This document shows, piece after piece, positions 35,770 through 45,574 of a stretch of DNA of 64,000 nucleotides. How positions within the stretch are numbered: position 1 is the stretch's first letter; each line of letters opens with the position of its first letter. Under the pieces are notes generated by a model. That model saw only the letters and a list, made by a program, of their open reading frames with translations, made no database searches and was not told the DNA's origin. A program made the position numbers and the translations under genes. The DNA lies in the NCBI RefSeq assembly GCF_047663525.1, contig NC_092602.1:11033501-11097500 (forward strand), read 5' to 3'. This DNA comes from Anas platyrhynchos (taxonomy: Eukaryota; Chordata; Aves; Anseriformes; Anatidae).

Positions 35770-38700
35770 AGAGAAGTCATATTAATTTTTCTAAACTGAA
35801 CATTTTCAGGAAGTAAAACACCTTCTCTCCCCTCTCCCCAAAGGGCTGTTACTTTACCAAAGTAAAAGTAATGATGCAGGCCGAGGAAAATATTGTCCTC
35901 TAGTAGATCCAACTGCTGGAACAGCACAGTATGTGCTGCGGCTACTGGCATTCATTCGAAGAATATGAAAGACATTGGCTCCACCTAATTTTCACTTCAA
36001 TGAATGCAGCCTGTTAACTGTACTAGGAAGCCTGTAGTAATTTTCCTAATAGGCTTGTCTTCAGTATTTTGTGTTGACAGCAATTGTTTCTGTTAAGCCT
36101 TTATTTATCTTGCATATGTAAATCCTGCCGTGGGGAAATGATTTTTTTTTCCTGATGGTAACGATGCTTCCTGATAGTATTGTTATAAACCCTGATTGCA
36201 CTATGCAGGTGGACCTACACACTTCTGATTCAGAAGTCGAGATGAAAGATAACATTTCCTTATGCATGTTTGACAACTTTCTCATGAGAAGTCCAGTCAA
36301 AAATATTTGGGTAAACTTGCTACTAGTCAAACGTAGATCAGATGTAGTTCTCCAGGGTTCTGTGTCTTCTGTGGGTAGATAGAGCAGGGCAAAGGTTATC
36401 TTGTATGCTAGTTTTCATTGTAAAAGCATTTAAGATTTGGTATTAACAGCTATACGAGCTTAGTGTCTTAGGGGTGAGAATGTGCTCCACGTCAGATGGT
36501 ACTACCAATAGAAGTGGGTGAGTGGGCTTAAAGATTCTCCAGTTTTACTAATCCATGTCTAGTTACACAGACATGCTACTTAAAGACATGTTTGAGAAGT
36601 CATATGGGCTTTATGGGTTAAAAGTTAACCATGATTTTAACGTTGTTTTGATGTTATCATTGATGTGCTACTGGATTTCTTGCTTCTAAAGTGAGAAGTA
36701 AACTTCCCAGTGTTACCAGTGTCTCAAAGCATCAGCTGTTTCATTGTTGCTGTAATTCCTAGTATTATGATTCTATGAAAATAGAAACAATGAGAAAACC
36801 TAAAATGCCAGTTATATTTTCCACTTCTAAAGCACTGCATTTTACTTGTTATATCTCTATATAAAGCCGTCTCTCTTCCAATCCCAAGTAAGTGAAATAT
36901 TACAGCTTGTCTATGTACAAAAAAAAAATATTTTTTGCAATATGAAATACTCATTGCAATCCTTCTTGTATACAGTTACAACGTGGATGCAAAGAAGTCA
37001 TGATGCTTGCTTTTTTGTAGACCCTTTGAAACGGACAATCTTCTTCTGTCAGCGTTAGCAATTTATCAGCTGTATCTCATTGCCTCATATACAGCAAATG
37101 CCAACACCAGCTCAAATTCTGTATGTAAACATGAGGTTTTTTCCCCATGCTTTGAAGGCTGAAACACAATGTAAATGGCTGCTTTGCAAGCCGAGGGTAT
37201 TTATTTAGTCTGAAGTGGTTTACTTAAATTATGACTGCTTTTATTTTAACAAACAGCTCCGAAATAATGGCTTGAGTGCAGAAGCCTGTTAAAAAGAACA
37301 AAAAATTAGATTGTTTTCAGTTTGGGGGCAGCTTTAAAAGATGCAAGCCAATTTCAGTACCCTTATTGTATTGTTATAGTACTATGAAATTATGCCTGAT
37401 AAATACTACATCAGTGTACAATAACACAACACCTCTCATTAGGGACGTTGGTCTTGTCAGACCAAAGAGGAAGACAAGAGATCCCCCTCAAAATGAGGAC
37501 CTTTAAAAAATGAGGACCTCTCCAAGGAGGCCCCCACTTTAAAGATGAGGGTAATGTTATAATATATAGTAATAGTTTAAAATCAGAGACATGAGATGAG
37601 TGAAATGCAAACAGAAAAAGATTCTCATGTCCTAAAATTGGGCACAGTGGTACTTCTCTAGCTGTTTCTGAGACATACGCGTTAGCAACAGAGATTGTTG
37701 TGCCGTCACTGGGAGGCGCCTGCGGTGATGACTTCAGAAACAGAACTGAATTATGTCACCACAGCACTTTGGGAACAGCTGCCTCTGCGCACGTTTAGCT
37801 GGGAGGGACAGAGAAGGGTGCTGGATGTGATGAAACCACGTGAGGATTTGTGGATCTCCCCTTGAGGTGCACAGAGAAGGCCCATGCCCTTCTGTAAGTG
37901 TTTTGATGCTTGGCTGAGGAAAAAAGTGTGTTTTTTTTTTTTGTTTTTTTGGTTTTTTTTGTTAAGCATAAGCAAGAGGCTTAAGAGTATTCCTGCCACG
38001 TTAAAATTCAGGACAGCCATGTACTTCATCACATGGGCTGGCCTGTTGAGTAGTGTCTCAGGCTGTGGTGTATGAAGATGCACTCCATCTGCTTTCAGGC
38101 TAGCACTTGCAGCGGGCAAGCTGCCTGACCTTAATATTTTTCGTTTCATTTGTCACCTGGGTTTTCACCTGAGTTTTGCTTGTTCCCCACAATTCATTCC
38201 TTCTTGGTCTTGGGAAAAAAAAAATAAATAAATAAAAGGAGTTCCTTTCCATTAATTACATGTTCTTAACTTTACAGATTTGGTTATTGACCTGGAAGGC
38301 AAATATCTGGGCAGACTGTAAGACTTATGCTCGCAGCATGGGACAGCTCTCGTAAAGGTGATTCAGGGTAGCTTCTGGAAAACAAGACATCAGATCTCCA
38401 AAACAGCTTTCTTTGTGCTAATGTAGGAAGAGCGAGTAAGAGTCAAGGTAAGAGTCCAGATACCGTAAGAAGCGGAAGGTGTGAAGGAAACTTCCTTCTG
38501 GCTGATACAGCTCCATATCTAGTTGTCAAGTATGAAGAGAGCAGCTCTAAGTTTCTGGGGGAGAGGAAAACAAAGAGGCTGGGAGATTGTACAAAGAAAA
38601 AAATGGGATGAGCTATTTCAGGGAATCATAGTAACTGGAAACAGAGGTTGGAAGAGTGCTTTAAGCCAAGACAGAAACTTTTTAAAACTAAAACCTAGGA

Positions 38701-41395
38701 GTTGGATGAACCAAGAAATGAATCCCTTTTGATTATGCAGTTGTGTCCAGTGTTATCTCAGGAAATATGGTTTCCACATAAAATGTATCTGGGGCTTGAA
38801 GTTTTCCTAACGCCCTTCTCTGTGTATTCCCTACTGTTTGGTAAGCGCTGAGGTCGCACTGCAGACAGCAGCACGTCCTCTCCCCACTACTTATCTGTCT
38901 GTTTTCACAACATGTCTAGGAACAGAATGGCTTGGACACAACTGCGCCTATGACCGAGTTCATTCAAGCTGGTGGACAAGGTAAAAGCTCTGGGCAAGCG
39001 AAGGGGAGGGATGGACATACAATATGATCACTTTAATCTCATTCCTCTAAGAATCCTTGCTGAGAAAACAAAAAAAAAAAAAAAACAGAATCAAAAAGAA
39101 CAGAACAGAGCAAATGAAGCAAGCAGCTAGCTTGCTGGAGACATGGGCTGGGAAACAGTGAAAACACTTGCAGACAAAAAACATACCAAAGGACTAACTC
39201 TTTGAGCTTAATTCTACTCAAACAGCATAACCTCAAACTCCTGTTTCTGTTCGTAACAGGCTGTTACAGTAACATGTCACATTGGATGACTTTGCAGCAT
39301 AGATGTCAGGAATGCAGCTTGGGATCACCTCCTTCTGCTGAGAGTTCAGTTTGAAGGGATGAGCAAGTAATTTTTCCTGGGTTGACGGAAATCTAAAGTC
39401 TGTGTTCTAACACTCTTACAGACACTTCTCTGTCCATCGGCCTGTCCTGCCAACTCCGGTGTGAGTGTGAAGTTGTGGCAAGAGGGCTTTCCCAGTCCTA
39501 TTTGACCTGGTGGACACCAGCTTTCCTAGGAAATTGCTGATGTTGCTGAGGAGGCAGCAGTATCACAGCCCTTGTCGATGAAGGTACAACAAGCTGGGGA
39601 GGCTTTGGCATTTCTGCACAATGCTGCTCCCTGATTGTCACTCAAGACTCAGATTCTGAAAGAAGCAAAGCAAGCTAGAGGAAAACTGTATGTCCCGGTA
39701 ATTTTCTTTCTTTTTATTTTTTCATTCTTCACTTGTAAGAAAATCTAAGTCTTTAAACCATTTGTTTGCAAACACAGCTTAATGGAAATGCTTTATGGGT
39801 GTGCTCCTTCACCTTGTTTGGAACCTGCTTAACCTGGCTTCAGCTATAGGACACCTATGCTCAAATTTATGCTTCCCATGATCAAGCGGTGTTCTTTCAG
39901 TATGCTTTTCTGTGATGGTTGCAGGTGAGGTTGAAAAGAGTTGTCAGTACGATTCTTCGTTTCCTTTGCAGTATCCAAAACTCCGTGTTACAGCGGATCT
40001 TCTGCTCTGATCTGAAAAGCTTCACAGGCCAAAAGAGAATTGAGATGACGAAGGAAATAGAGAATGCTGACCAATATTTCCAATTACCACCTGTAAGTTT
40101 TGTGAAAGAACCCGGTGCATTTCTGTAGTGGTAGAAAGTTAATAAAATCATGATCGTGCACTTGAAGGCAAGCAATGCTATAAAAATGAAGAATGCAAGG
40201 CCCTACTTAAGGACAATCTTCAGGCTGCTTCTAGATCAACAGCTTATTTGGGTCTTCCACAACCTCATCTCCGCTTGCTTAGAAGTTGTGAAGGCCGGAA
40301 GCACACTCCGTGTTTTTCATCCCCTCTGTGTATCTTTTCCCTGACAGCAACTTCTGTCTTGGCTCTTCACATCCAGCCAGAGCAGTTTCTTTGCCTCCGC
40401 AACCTGCAGGCTGTCCTCTCGTGTGTACCTGTGGTGGGCTGAGGGTAATGCTTGTAACGCCCACAGATGCTGTATTCACTAGGACTTTTAGAAAAGAGAG
40501 CAAGAAGCTAATGTGCGCAGCAGTTTCTTAGGTTTCTGTATCTCTCTCTCTCTCTCTCTGCGTATATATTTCATTACTTATTTACTTGTTTAAAGATCCT
40601 TTAAATACAGTAGATACTTAAAGAAAGCTTACTTGTTCTTCTCCTTTACTTGTTTTTAACGTTTACTTTTCTAACCAATCCTTAATGTTACAACATTGGC
40701 TTTATTTAGTTCTCAGTCCTTAGAAGTTCTCAAAGCACATCAGTGATTTCTCTATTTCTCAGTCTTTCCATCTGCATTGAGACCTCTTATCTTAATTTAG
40801 GTATTAGGTGAAGAAGAACACTGAAACCAGCTGAAGCCGTATCGGACACATGCTTCTGCCAGGAAGTAATTCAGAGTGATTCCACGGTGTACTTCAGACA
40901 GGTTTGCTCTGGTCCTCTGGACTCAGCATCCCCAAGGGATATTTCAGAGCTCTCGGAAGGACCTGTCGTCATCTCTGACACTGCAGCCTCCATTAGGAAC
41001 GGGTAAATATTCCTTGCCCTTGTGGAAAGGAACTACTCACTTAGCTGTTTCTAACCCAAATCTCTTTGTTGTCTTCTATTGACAGACACCACCTGGCTAG
41101 CCAAGCTAAACCACTGAAAATGGAAGGAGTGGGACTACTTGCAAACCCTGCTGCTGCTTCTAAGCAGAACTGCGCTGTAGGTGGGGACACAGCAAGAGGA
41201 CACGTCCAGGCCAGCGTGGAACTGAAAGGCACCTGTCTGAGCCACAGAACAAAGTCAGCGATTCCCAGTTGGAGACTGTTGCTCATCTAGTGCCACAGCA
41301 GCTGGAGCGCTTCTGGTTGCTGCTGATGGGTTCCAGTGAATCAGCCAGGGATAGGAGCTACGAGAACGACTGAAGCGATCTGAACTTACCTGAAA
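35770..41395. other. Intergenic DNA between TANGO2 and DGCR8
   Basis: Mostly unique sequence with somewhat higher GC from about 37.7 kb on. It holds a T-rich run near 37929-37960, a short A run near 39069-39086 and a TC repeat at 40541-40559. A nearby duplicated ATGAGGACCT pair lies near 37485-37520. Some exon-like pieces with GT/AG borders exist, but none carries a convincing protein. An unannotated lncRNA is possible. Confidence 0.45.
40541..40559. repeat. (TC)n microsatellite
   Basis: A dinucleotide run of nine to ten TC units, unbroken in this copy. Confidence 0.9.
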
Positions 41396-41545
41396 GAAAG
41401 AAGACAAGAGGGGAGGGAAGGGGAGGGAATAAAAGGAAGGGAGGGGAGGGAATAAAAGGAAGGGAGGGGAGGGAATAAAAGGAAGGGAGGGGAGGGAATA
41501 AAAGGAAGGGAGGGGAGGGAATAAAAGGAAGGGAGGGGGGACGGG
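41396..41545 (+). repeat. 23-bp purine-rich tandem array
   Basis: ATAAAAGG recurs at exactly 23-bp spacing (41429, 41452, 41475, 41498, 41521), each followed by GAAGGGAGGGGAGGGA. The + strand is almost pure purine with G runs of three and four, so it could form G-quadruplex or triplex structures. It abuts the 15-bp minisatellite. Open frames on the - strand (Pro/Ser/Phe/Leu-rich) are products of the repeat, not genes. Confidence 0.9.
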
Positions 41546-42627
41546 AGCGTAGTGTAGCATAGCGTAGTGTAGCATAGCGTAGTGTAGCATAGCGTAGTGT
41601 AGCATAGCGTAGTGTAGCATAGCGTAGTGTAGCATAGCGTAGTGTAGCATAGCGTAGTGTAGCATAGCGTAGTGTAGCATAGCGTAGTGTAGCATAGCGT
41701 AGTGTAGCATAGCGTAGTGTAGCATAGCGTAGTGTAGCATAGCGTAGTGTAGCATAGCGTAGTGTAGCATAGCGTAGTGTAGCATAGCGTAGTGTAGCAT
41801 AGCGTAGTGTAGCATAGCGTAGTGTAGCATAGCGTAGTGTAGCATAGCGTAGTGTAGCATAGCGTAGTGTAGCATAGCGTAGTGTAGCATAGCGTAGTGT
41901 AGCATAGCGTAGTGTAGCATAGCGTAGTGTAGCATAGCGTAGTGTAGCATAGCGTAGTGTAGCATAGCGTAGTGTAGCATAGCGTAGTGTAGCATAGCGT
42001 AGTGTAGCATAGCGTAGTGTAGCATAGCGTAGTGTAGCATAGCGTAGTGTAGCATAGCGTAGTGTAGCATAGCGTAGTGTAGCATAGCGTAGTGTAGCAT
42101 AGCGTAGTGTAGCATAGCGTAGTGTAGCATAGCGTAGTGTAGCATAGCGTAGTGTAGCATAGCGTAGTGTAGCATAGCGTAGTGTAGCATAGCGTAGTGT
42201 AGCATAGCGTAGTGTAGCATAGCGTAGTGTAGCATAGCGTAGTGTAGCATAGCGTAGTGTAGCATAGCGTAGTGTAGCATAGCGTAGTGTAGCATAGCGT
42301 AGTGTAGCATAGCGTAGTGTAGCATAGCGTAGTGTAGCATAGCGTAGTGTAGCATAGCGTAGTGTAGCATAGCGTAGTGTAGCATAGCGTAGTGTAGCAT
42401 AGCGTAGTGTAGCATAGCGTAGTGTAGCATAGCGTAGTGTAGCATAGCGTAGTGTAGCATAGCGTAGTGTAGCATAGCGTAGTGTAGCATAGCGTAGTGT
42501 AGCATAGCGTAGTGTAGCATAGCGTAGTGTAGCATAGCGTAGTGTAGCATAGCGTAGTGTAGCATAGCGTAGTGTAGCATAGCGTAGTGTAGCATAGCGT
42601 AGTGTAGCATAGCGTAGTGTAGCATAG
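41546..42627. repeat. 15-bp minisatellite, about 72 perfect units
   Basis: The unit AGTGTAGCATAGCGT repeats head to tail for about 1.08 kb. Every full line of the array looks identical by eye. The unit is itself three related pentamers (AGTGT, AGCAT, AGCGT), so it probably arose from a 5-bp repeat. Because 15 is a multiple of three, the - strand stays open in more than one frame, giving Leu-His-Tyr-Ala-Met or Cys-Tyr-Thr-Thr-Leu repeats. These are artefacts. Copy number is likely to be polymorphic, and the assembled length may be inexact. Confidence 0.97.
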
Positions 42628-42685
42628 TAGAGGGGAGGGGAGTGGAGGGAAGGGAAAAGAAGGGAGGGGAGGGGTGGGGAGTGCT
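42628..42685 (+). repeat. G-rich purine tract flanking the minisatellite
   Basis: AGGGGAGGGGAGTGGAGGGA and similar purine-only sequence mirrors the composition of the array at 41396-41545. The minisatellite thus sits between two G-rich tracts. Confidence 0.8.
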
Positions 42686-42740
42686 ACCATAAATAAAATT
42701 GCCAAATACATGACATTTTGGATCTGGAGCCAAATATTTG

Positions 42741-43081
42741 TGTTGCTGAAGGGACGCAAGACACAGACTCCTGATGGCTCTTGAACAGGAGGCGTTTATT
42801 GCCCTTTTTCACTGCTACATGTCCTCTCCCCGTAGCCCCATGTGCTGTCCACGCACCCAAATCACAGTTGGTCAGAGACCCTCAGACACGCGCCTGGAGC
42901 CAGCCAGCAATTGCCCACTGCCCAAAGGTCCTCTTTAACACTGTAGCCAATTCTTGATCTCAGCCTCCCTCAAGGTTTTGTTTCTACTGCTTGTTTCCTC
43001 ATTACCTCTAATTCAGGGACCTGCGAAACAGCGCGAAGCCACCTGAAAAGTCCCTCCCCACGCGTTGCCATTCATTCCACA
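42741..43081 (-). mobile_element. Minus-strand solo LTR of an endogenous retrovirus
   Basis: Read on the - strand, the element starts TGTGGAATGAATGG and ends ..CCTTCAGCAACA, giving TGT..ACA termini. A TTAAAGAGG TATA-like box and a GGCAATAAACGCC poly(A) signal lie in the expected order. Its length of about 341 bp suits an avian LTR. No retroviral reading frame lies next to it. The flanking five bases do not form an obvious target-site duplication. Confidence 0.7.
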
Positions 43082-43670
43082 ACCTGACTTATCGCTGCCA
43101 TCCGCGCATTGCACAGTGCCATGAAAGGTTTGGCGTGCACAGAGGTGGCTGAGGATTTTCAGAAAGAACTTTCCTGAAGAACTGCATCAAGACTTTTGCT
43201 GGAAGGCAAAAGATGGGGTGATTGATTAACATAGGGATGGCAGATGAGCAAGGGAAGCATCTTCAAAACTTCCAAATATTTCCTGTAGACAGAACTACAA
43301 CTCCTCTGCTCTCCGGTTAGGAGTTTCTGTCACCTGCTTAGGAAGCAGAAGCAGTAAAATGGGATTTAGAGGATCCAGCTGAAGCGTCAGTGCAAGTTAG
43401 AGGAAACCATCAATGTACGGGCTTTGAAGAGAGTTGGACCGTGTGATACACAATAAATGTTTGTTCATTGTCTTGTGTAAAAACAAGGAGTTCTGTTTGA
43501 GGAACGGGAGTTGTGAAAACTCCCTGCTGAAGTAAGGAGCTGTATAACACTTGGCTAGACACTATGAAAATTCCTTTGCTTAATGTAACAAAAAAGAGAA
43601 CCCTCTCCCCTTCTCTCCTTCTGCATCTCAGTAGCCTCTTTTGTTCAAAATAACACTGCTGCAAAGTTCA
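43082..43670. other. Short unique spacer between LTRs
   Basis: About 590 bp with no recognised exon or repeat family. The one longer open frame, on the - strand at 43410-43664, has no similarity I recognise. Confidence 0.45.
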
Positions 43671-44060
43671 TGTAACCATCTCCTGATAAGTTGTTAAACT
43701 AGTGTATCAACATCCTGCCTTCCTGTCTCACGCTGGGCCAACATGACCAAATAAAGAAAGAAGTTGAACCACAACGCCGAGGAAGACTACGGCCTTCATC
43801 TTCACGACCACCAGAGGGACAGAGACGACCCCCTAGCAACAGTGCACGCAGTCGCAGAATATACCAGGATGTGCTGCGTAATCCCGGAATTACCAAGATA
43901 TAAAAAGGGACCCTGGGGGGGGTGAGGTGCGCGCCGTTGGCGGAGCCGAGACTCCCCGGCCGCCCAGCGCTGTTTTGCTTGCTGTTGCTTACTCAATAAA
44001 TTCCTTTCTATTATTAATGCAATGCTCTCTGAAAATTAATTAAGGGGGCAATTTATAACA
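43671..44060 (+). mobile_element. Plus-strand ERV LTR
   Basis: TGTAAC opens and TTATAACA closes the block, giving TGT..ACA termini. GATATAAAAAGGGA near 43898 is a TATA box. Downstream come a GC-rich R-type region (GGAGCCGAGACTCCCCGGCC, CAGCGCTGTTTTG) and CTCAATAAATTCC as poly(A) signal near 43994. Flanks do not show a clear target-site duplication, so edges are approximate. Confidence 0.68.
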
Positions 44061-44121
44061 GACCGGTTTTCCAAGGAGCATGTACTAGTGCTGCATATAT
44101 ATGTATATGAATATCTCTACA

Positions 44122-44525
44122 CCTGGCTTGTATCAGAAATAGAGTGTCCGTCAGGACTAGGGAAGCGGTTGTCCCTATGTGCTCGGCTCTGGTGAGGCTG
44201 CACCTCGAGCACTGTGTTCAGCGAAGACCTCGAGGTGCTGCAGCGTGTCCGGAGAAGGGCTCTGAAGCTTGTTAAGGGTTTAGAGAACAAGTCTTGTGAG
44301 GAGCGGCTGAGGGAGCTGGGCTTGTTCAGCCTGGAGAAAAGGAGGCTCGGGGGAGACCTTCCTGTGCTCTGCAGTAAGCTTCAAGGAGGCTCCAGAGAGG
44401 TGGGGATCGTTCTCTTCTCCCAAGCCCCAAGTGACAAGAACAAAACCCCTTAAGTTGTACCAGGGGAGGTTTTGGTTGGTTATTACGAAAAATTTCTTCA
44501 CCGAAAGAGTTGCTCTGGTGGGTTT
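44122..44525 (+). mobile_element. CR1 LINE fragment, end of the RT frame and 3'UTR
   Basis: The + strand frame shows the CR1 reverse-transcriptase C-terminus: [12 protein letters not shown] then CEERLRELGLFSLEKRRL. A 3' part follows with GTTGTACCAGGGGAGGTTT and AAAAATTTCTTCACCGAAAG. About 30 bp usually present after the GTGTTCAG motif is missing, which shifts the frame upstream. The copy is truncated at both ends and cannot move. Confidence 0.9.
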
Positions 44526-44945
44526 ACGTGGCAAGGTTTTGGTAGCAGGGGGCCATAGGGGTGGCTTCCGTGAGAAGAAGCTTTTCTTCGATCCAGGAAG
44601 AACGGGATACGTAAGGCCTGAAGACCGAGTTGCTCGACAACTTAGAGCGAGACATATTGTTCAAAAGGAACGGAAAATGGAGACTGGTTTGTAATCAAGA
44701 AGAGGAATGGAAAATGGAGACTGTTAAGTCATGGAACTTAAAGGATTGTTTGTTACCTTTTCTGATTGTACATATGGATAGGCATACTTGGGTTTAGTAT
44801 GTAAAAGCGATGTTCTGTATTTTTAGAATGTTTGATGTGTGTGTGTGTGTGTGTTGGTGGCGTGTAGACTCCCCCGCACACCCAGCGCTGTTTACGTGCC
44901 TTTTATACCTTTTATAAATATTTGTTTGATATATATTACAAAAGT
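44526..44945 (+). mobile_element. LTR-like fragment(s) next to the DGCR8 promoter
   Basis: The first part (GTGGCAAGGTTTTGGTAGCA, GGGTGGCTTCCGTGAGAAGA) resembles a dispersed avian LTR-type repeat I recognise only by eye. A later part has GTAGACTCCCCCGCACACCC and CAGCGCTGTTT. It parallels the R-type region of the LTR at 43671-44060, so the two may be related. A (GT)n run interrupts it at 44835-44855. Its end lies about 115 bp before CpG island C. Confidence 0.4.
44835..44855. repeat. (GT)n microsatellite
   Basis: About ten GT units lie inside the LTR-like fragment. Confidence 0.85.
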
Positions 44946-45288
44946 CAGATTGAGTTGAGACTTCGTTTATAACAGTATCCTCTAGTGATATGCAGTATTT
45001 TGCCCATTCTCTCAGTCTCAAGTGTAGGTGCATCACACAGTTAGTGTAGCTCTGTATTTCTGGGCAGGGGGCTGTGGGAAGGGAGGGCAGTGTTCTCCCG
45101 TCAGGTTATGGCGGGCAGCAGCCGCCGGCAGCCCTGCACAAGGCTCTGCCCCCGTTCAGGCCGCGGGCAGCGCGGAGGGGCCGGGCCCGGGCCGCGTGTG
45201 GCGCCCTCTCCCCCCTCGGGGCCGGCCCTTCCCGGGCCCGGACAAAGGAACCCGCCCTCCGCCTCGGGCCCGCCCCCTCCTCCCTGCC

Positions 45289-45418
45289 ATTGGTCTGATA
45301 CTGTGAGGGCGTATGCCCTCCGCCTCGCTATTGGCCGACCTACTTAACGTGCCCGGCGCTCCCCCAATGGCCGCTCCCATTTCAAACCCGTCACGCATGA
45401 GAGCGGCAACGCGATTGG
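45289..45418 (+). promoter_or_regulatory. DGCR8: CCAAT-box cluster of DGCR8
   Basis: ATTGG occurs at 45289-45293, 45330-45334 and 45414-45418, and CCAAT at 45364-45368. Spacings are 41, 34 and 50 bp. These are candidate NF-Y sites just upstream of the inferred transcription start. Confidence 0.55.
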
Positions 45419-45475
45419 CTTTCGGAGCGCCGAGTCCCGCCTGCGCGGAGCGGAGCCCCTGGGAGCAGGCGTTTA

Positions 45476-45487
45476 AAGATGGCGGCG
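45476..45487 (+). promoter_or_regulatory. DGCR8: YY1-type site at the DGCR8 start
   Basis: AAGATGGCGGC is a close match to the YY1 consensus, which in many housekeeping genes lies just downstream of the transcription start on the sense strand. It suggests transcription begins near 45460-45480. Confidence 0.55.
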
Positions 45488-45520
45488 GCGACGGCGCGGC
45501 GCGGGGGGCGGCTTCCGTGA
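45479..45520 (+). other. DGCR8 uORF 1, 13 codons
   Basis: ATG inside the YY1 motif reads MAAATARRGGRLP and stops at TGA. It is translated only if transcription starts upstream of 45479. Confidence 0.35.
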
Positions 45521-45574
45521 GGCGGCCGCTGCTCGGCGCCCCCCCTCTGCCCCCTCCCCTCGGCCCGTCCCGGC

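Noticed and set aside
36755-36780. TATTATGATTCTATGA as a CR1 3' terminus
   Set aside because: Only the terminal repeat-like bases match and the upstream sequence does not look like CR1. It is too short to call.
40920-41290. Possible two-exon transcript with a mini-intron near 41002-41086
   Set aside because: GTAAAT and a CTTCTATTGACAG acceptor are present, but no protein or repeat evidence supports it. It needs RNA data.
41255-42759. Two long minus-strand open frames of 492 and 457 codons
   Set aside because: They are translations of the 15-bp minisatellite, whose length is a multiple of three and whose unit lacks a stop in these frames. No domain or start context supports a gene.
44214-44453. 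79-codon frame as a host gene
   Set aside because: The peptide is the C-terminal end of the CR1 reverse-transcriptase frame in a truncated copy.
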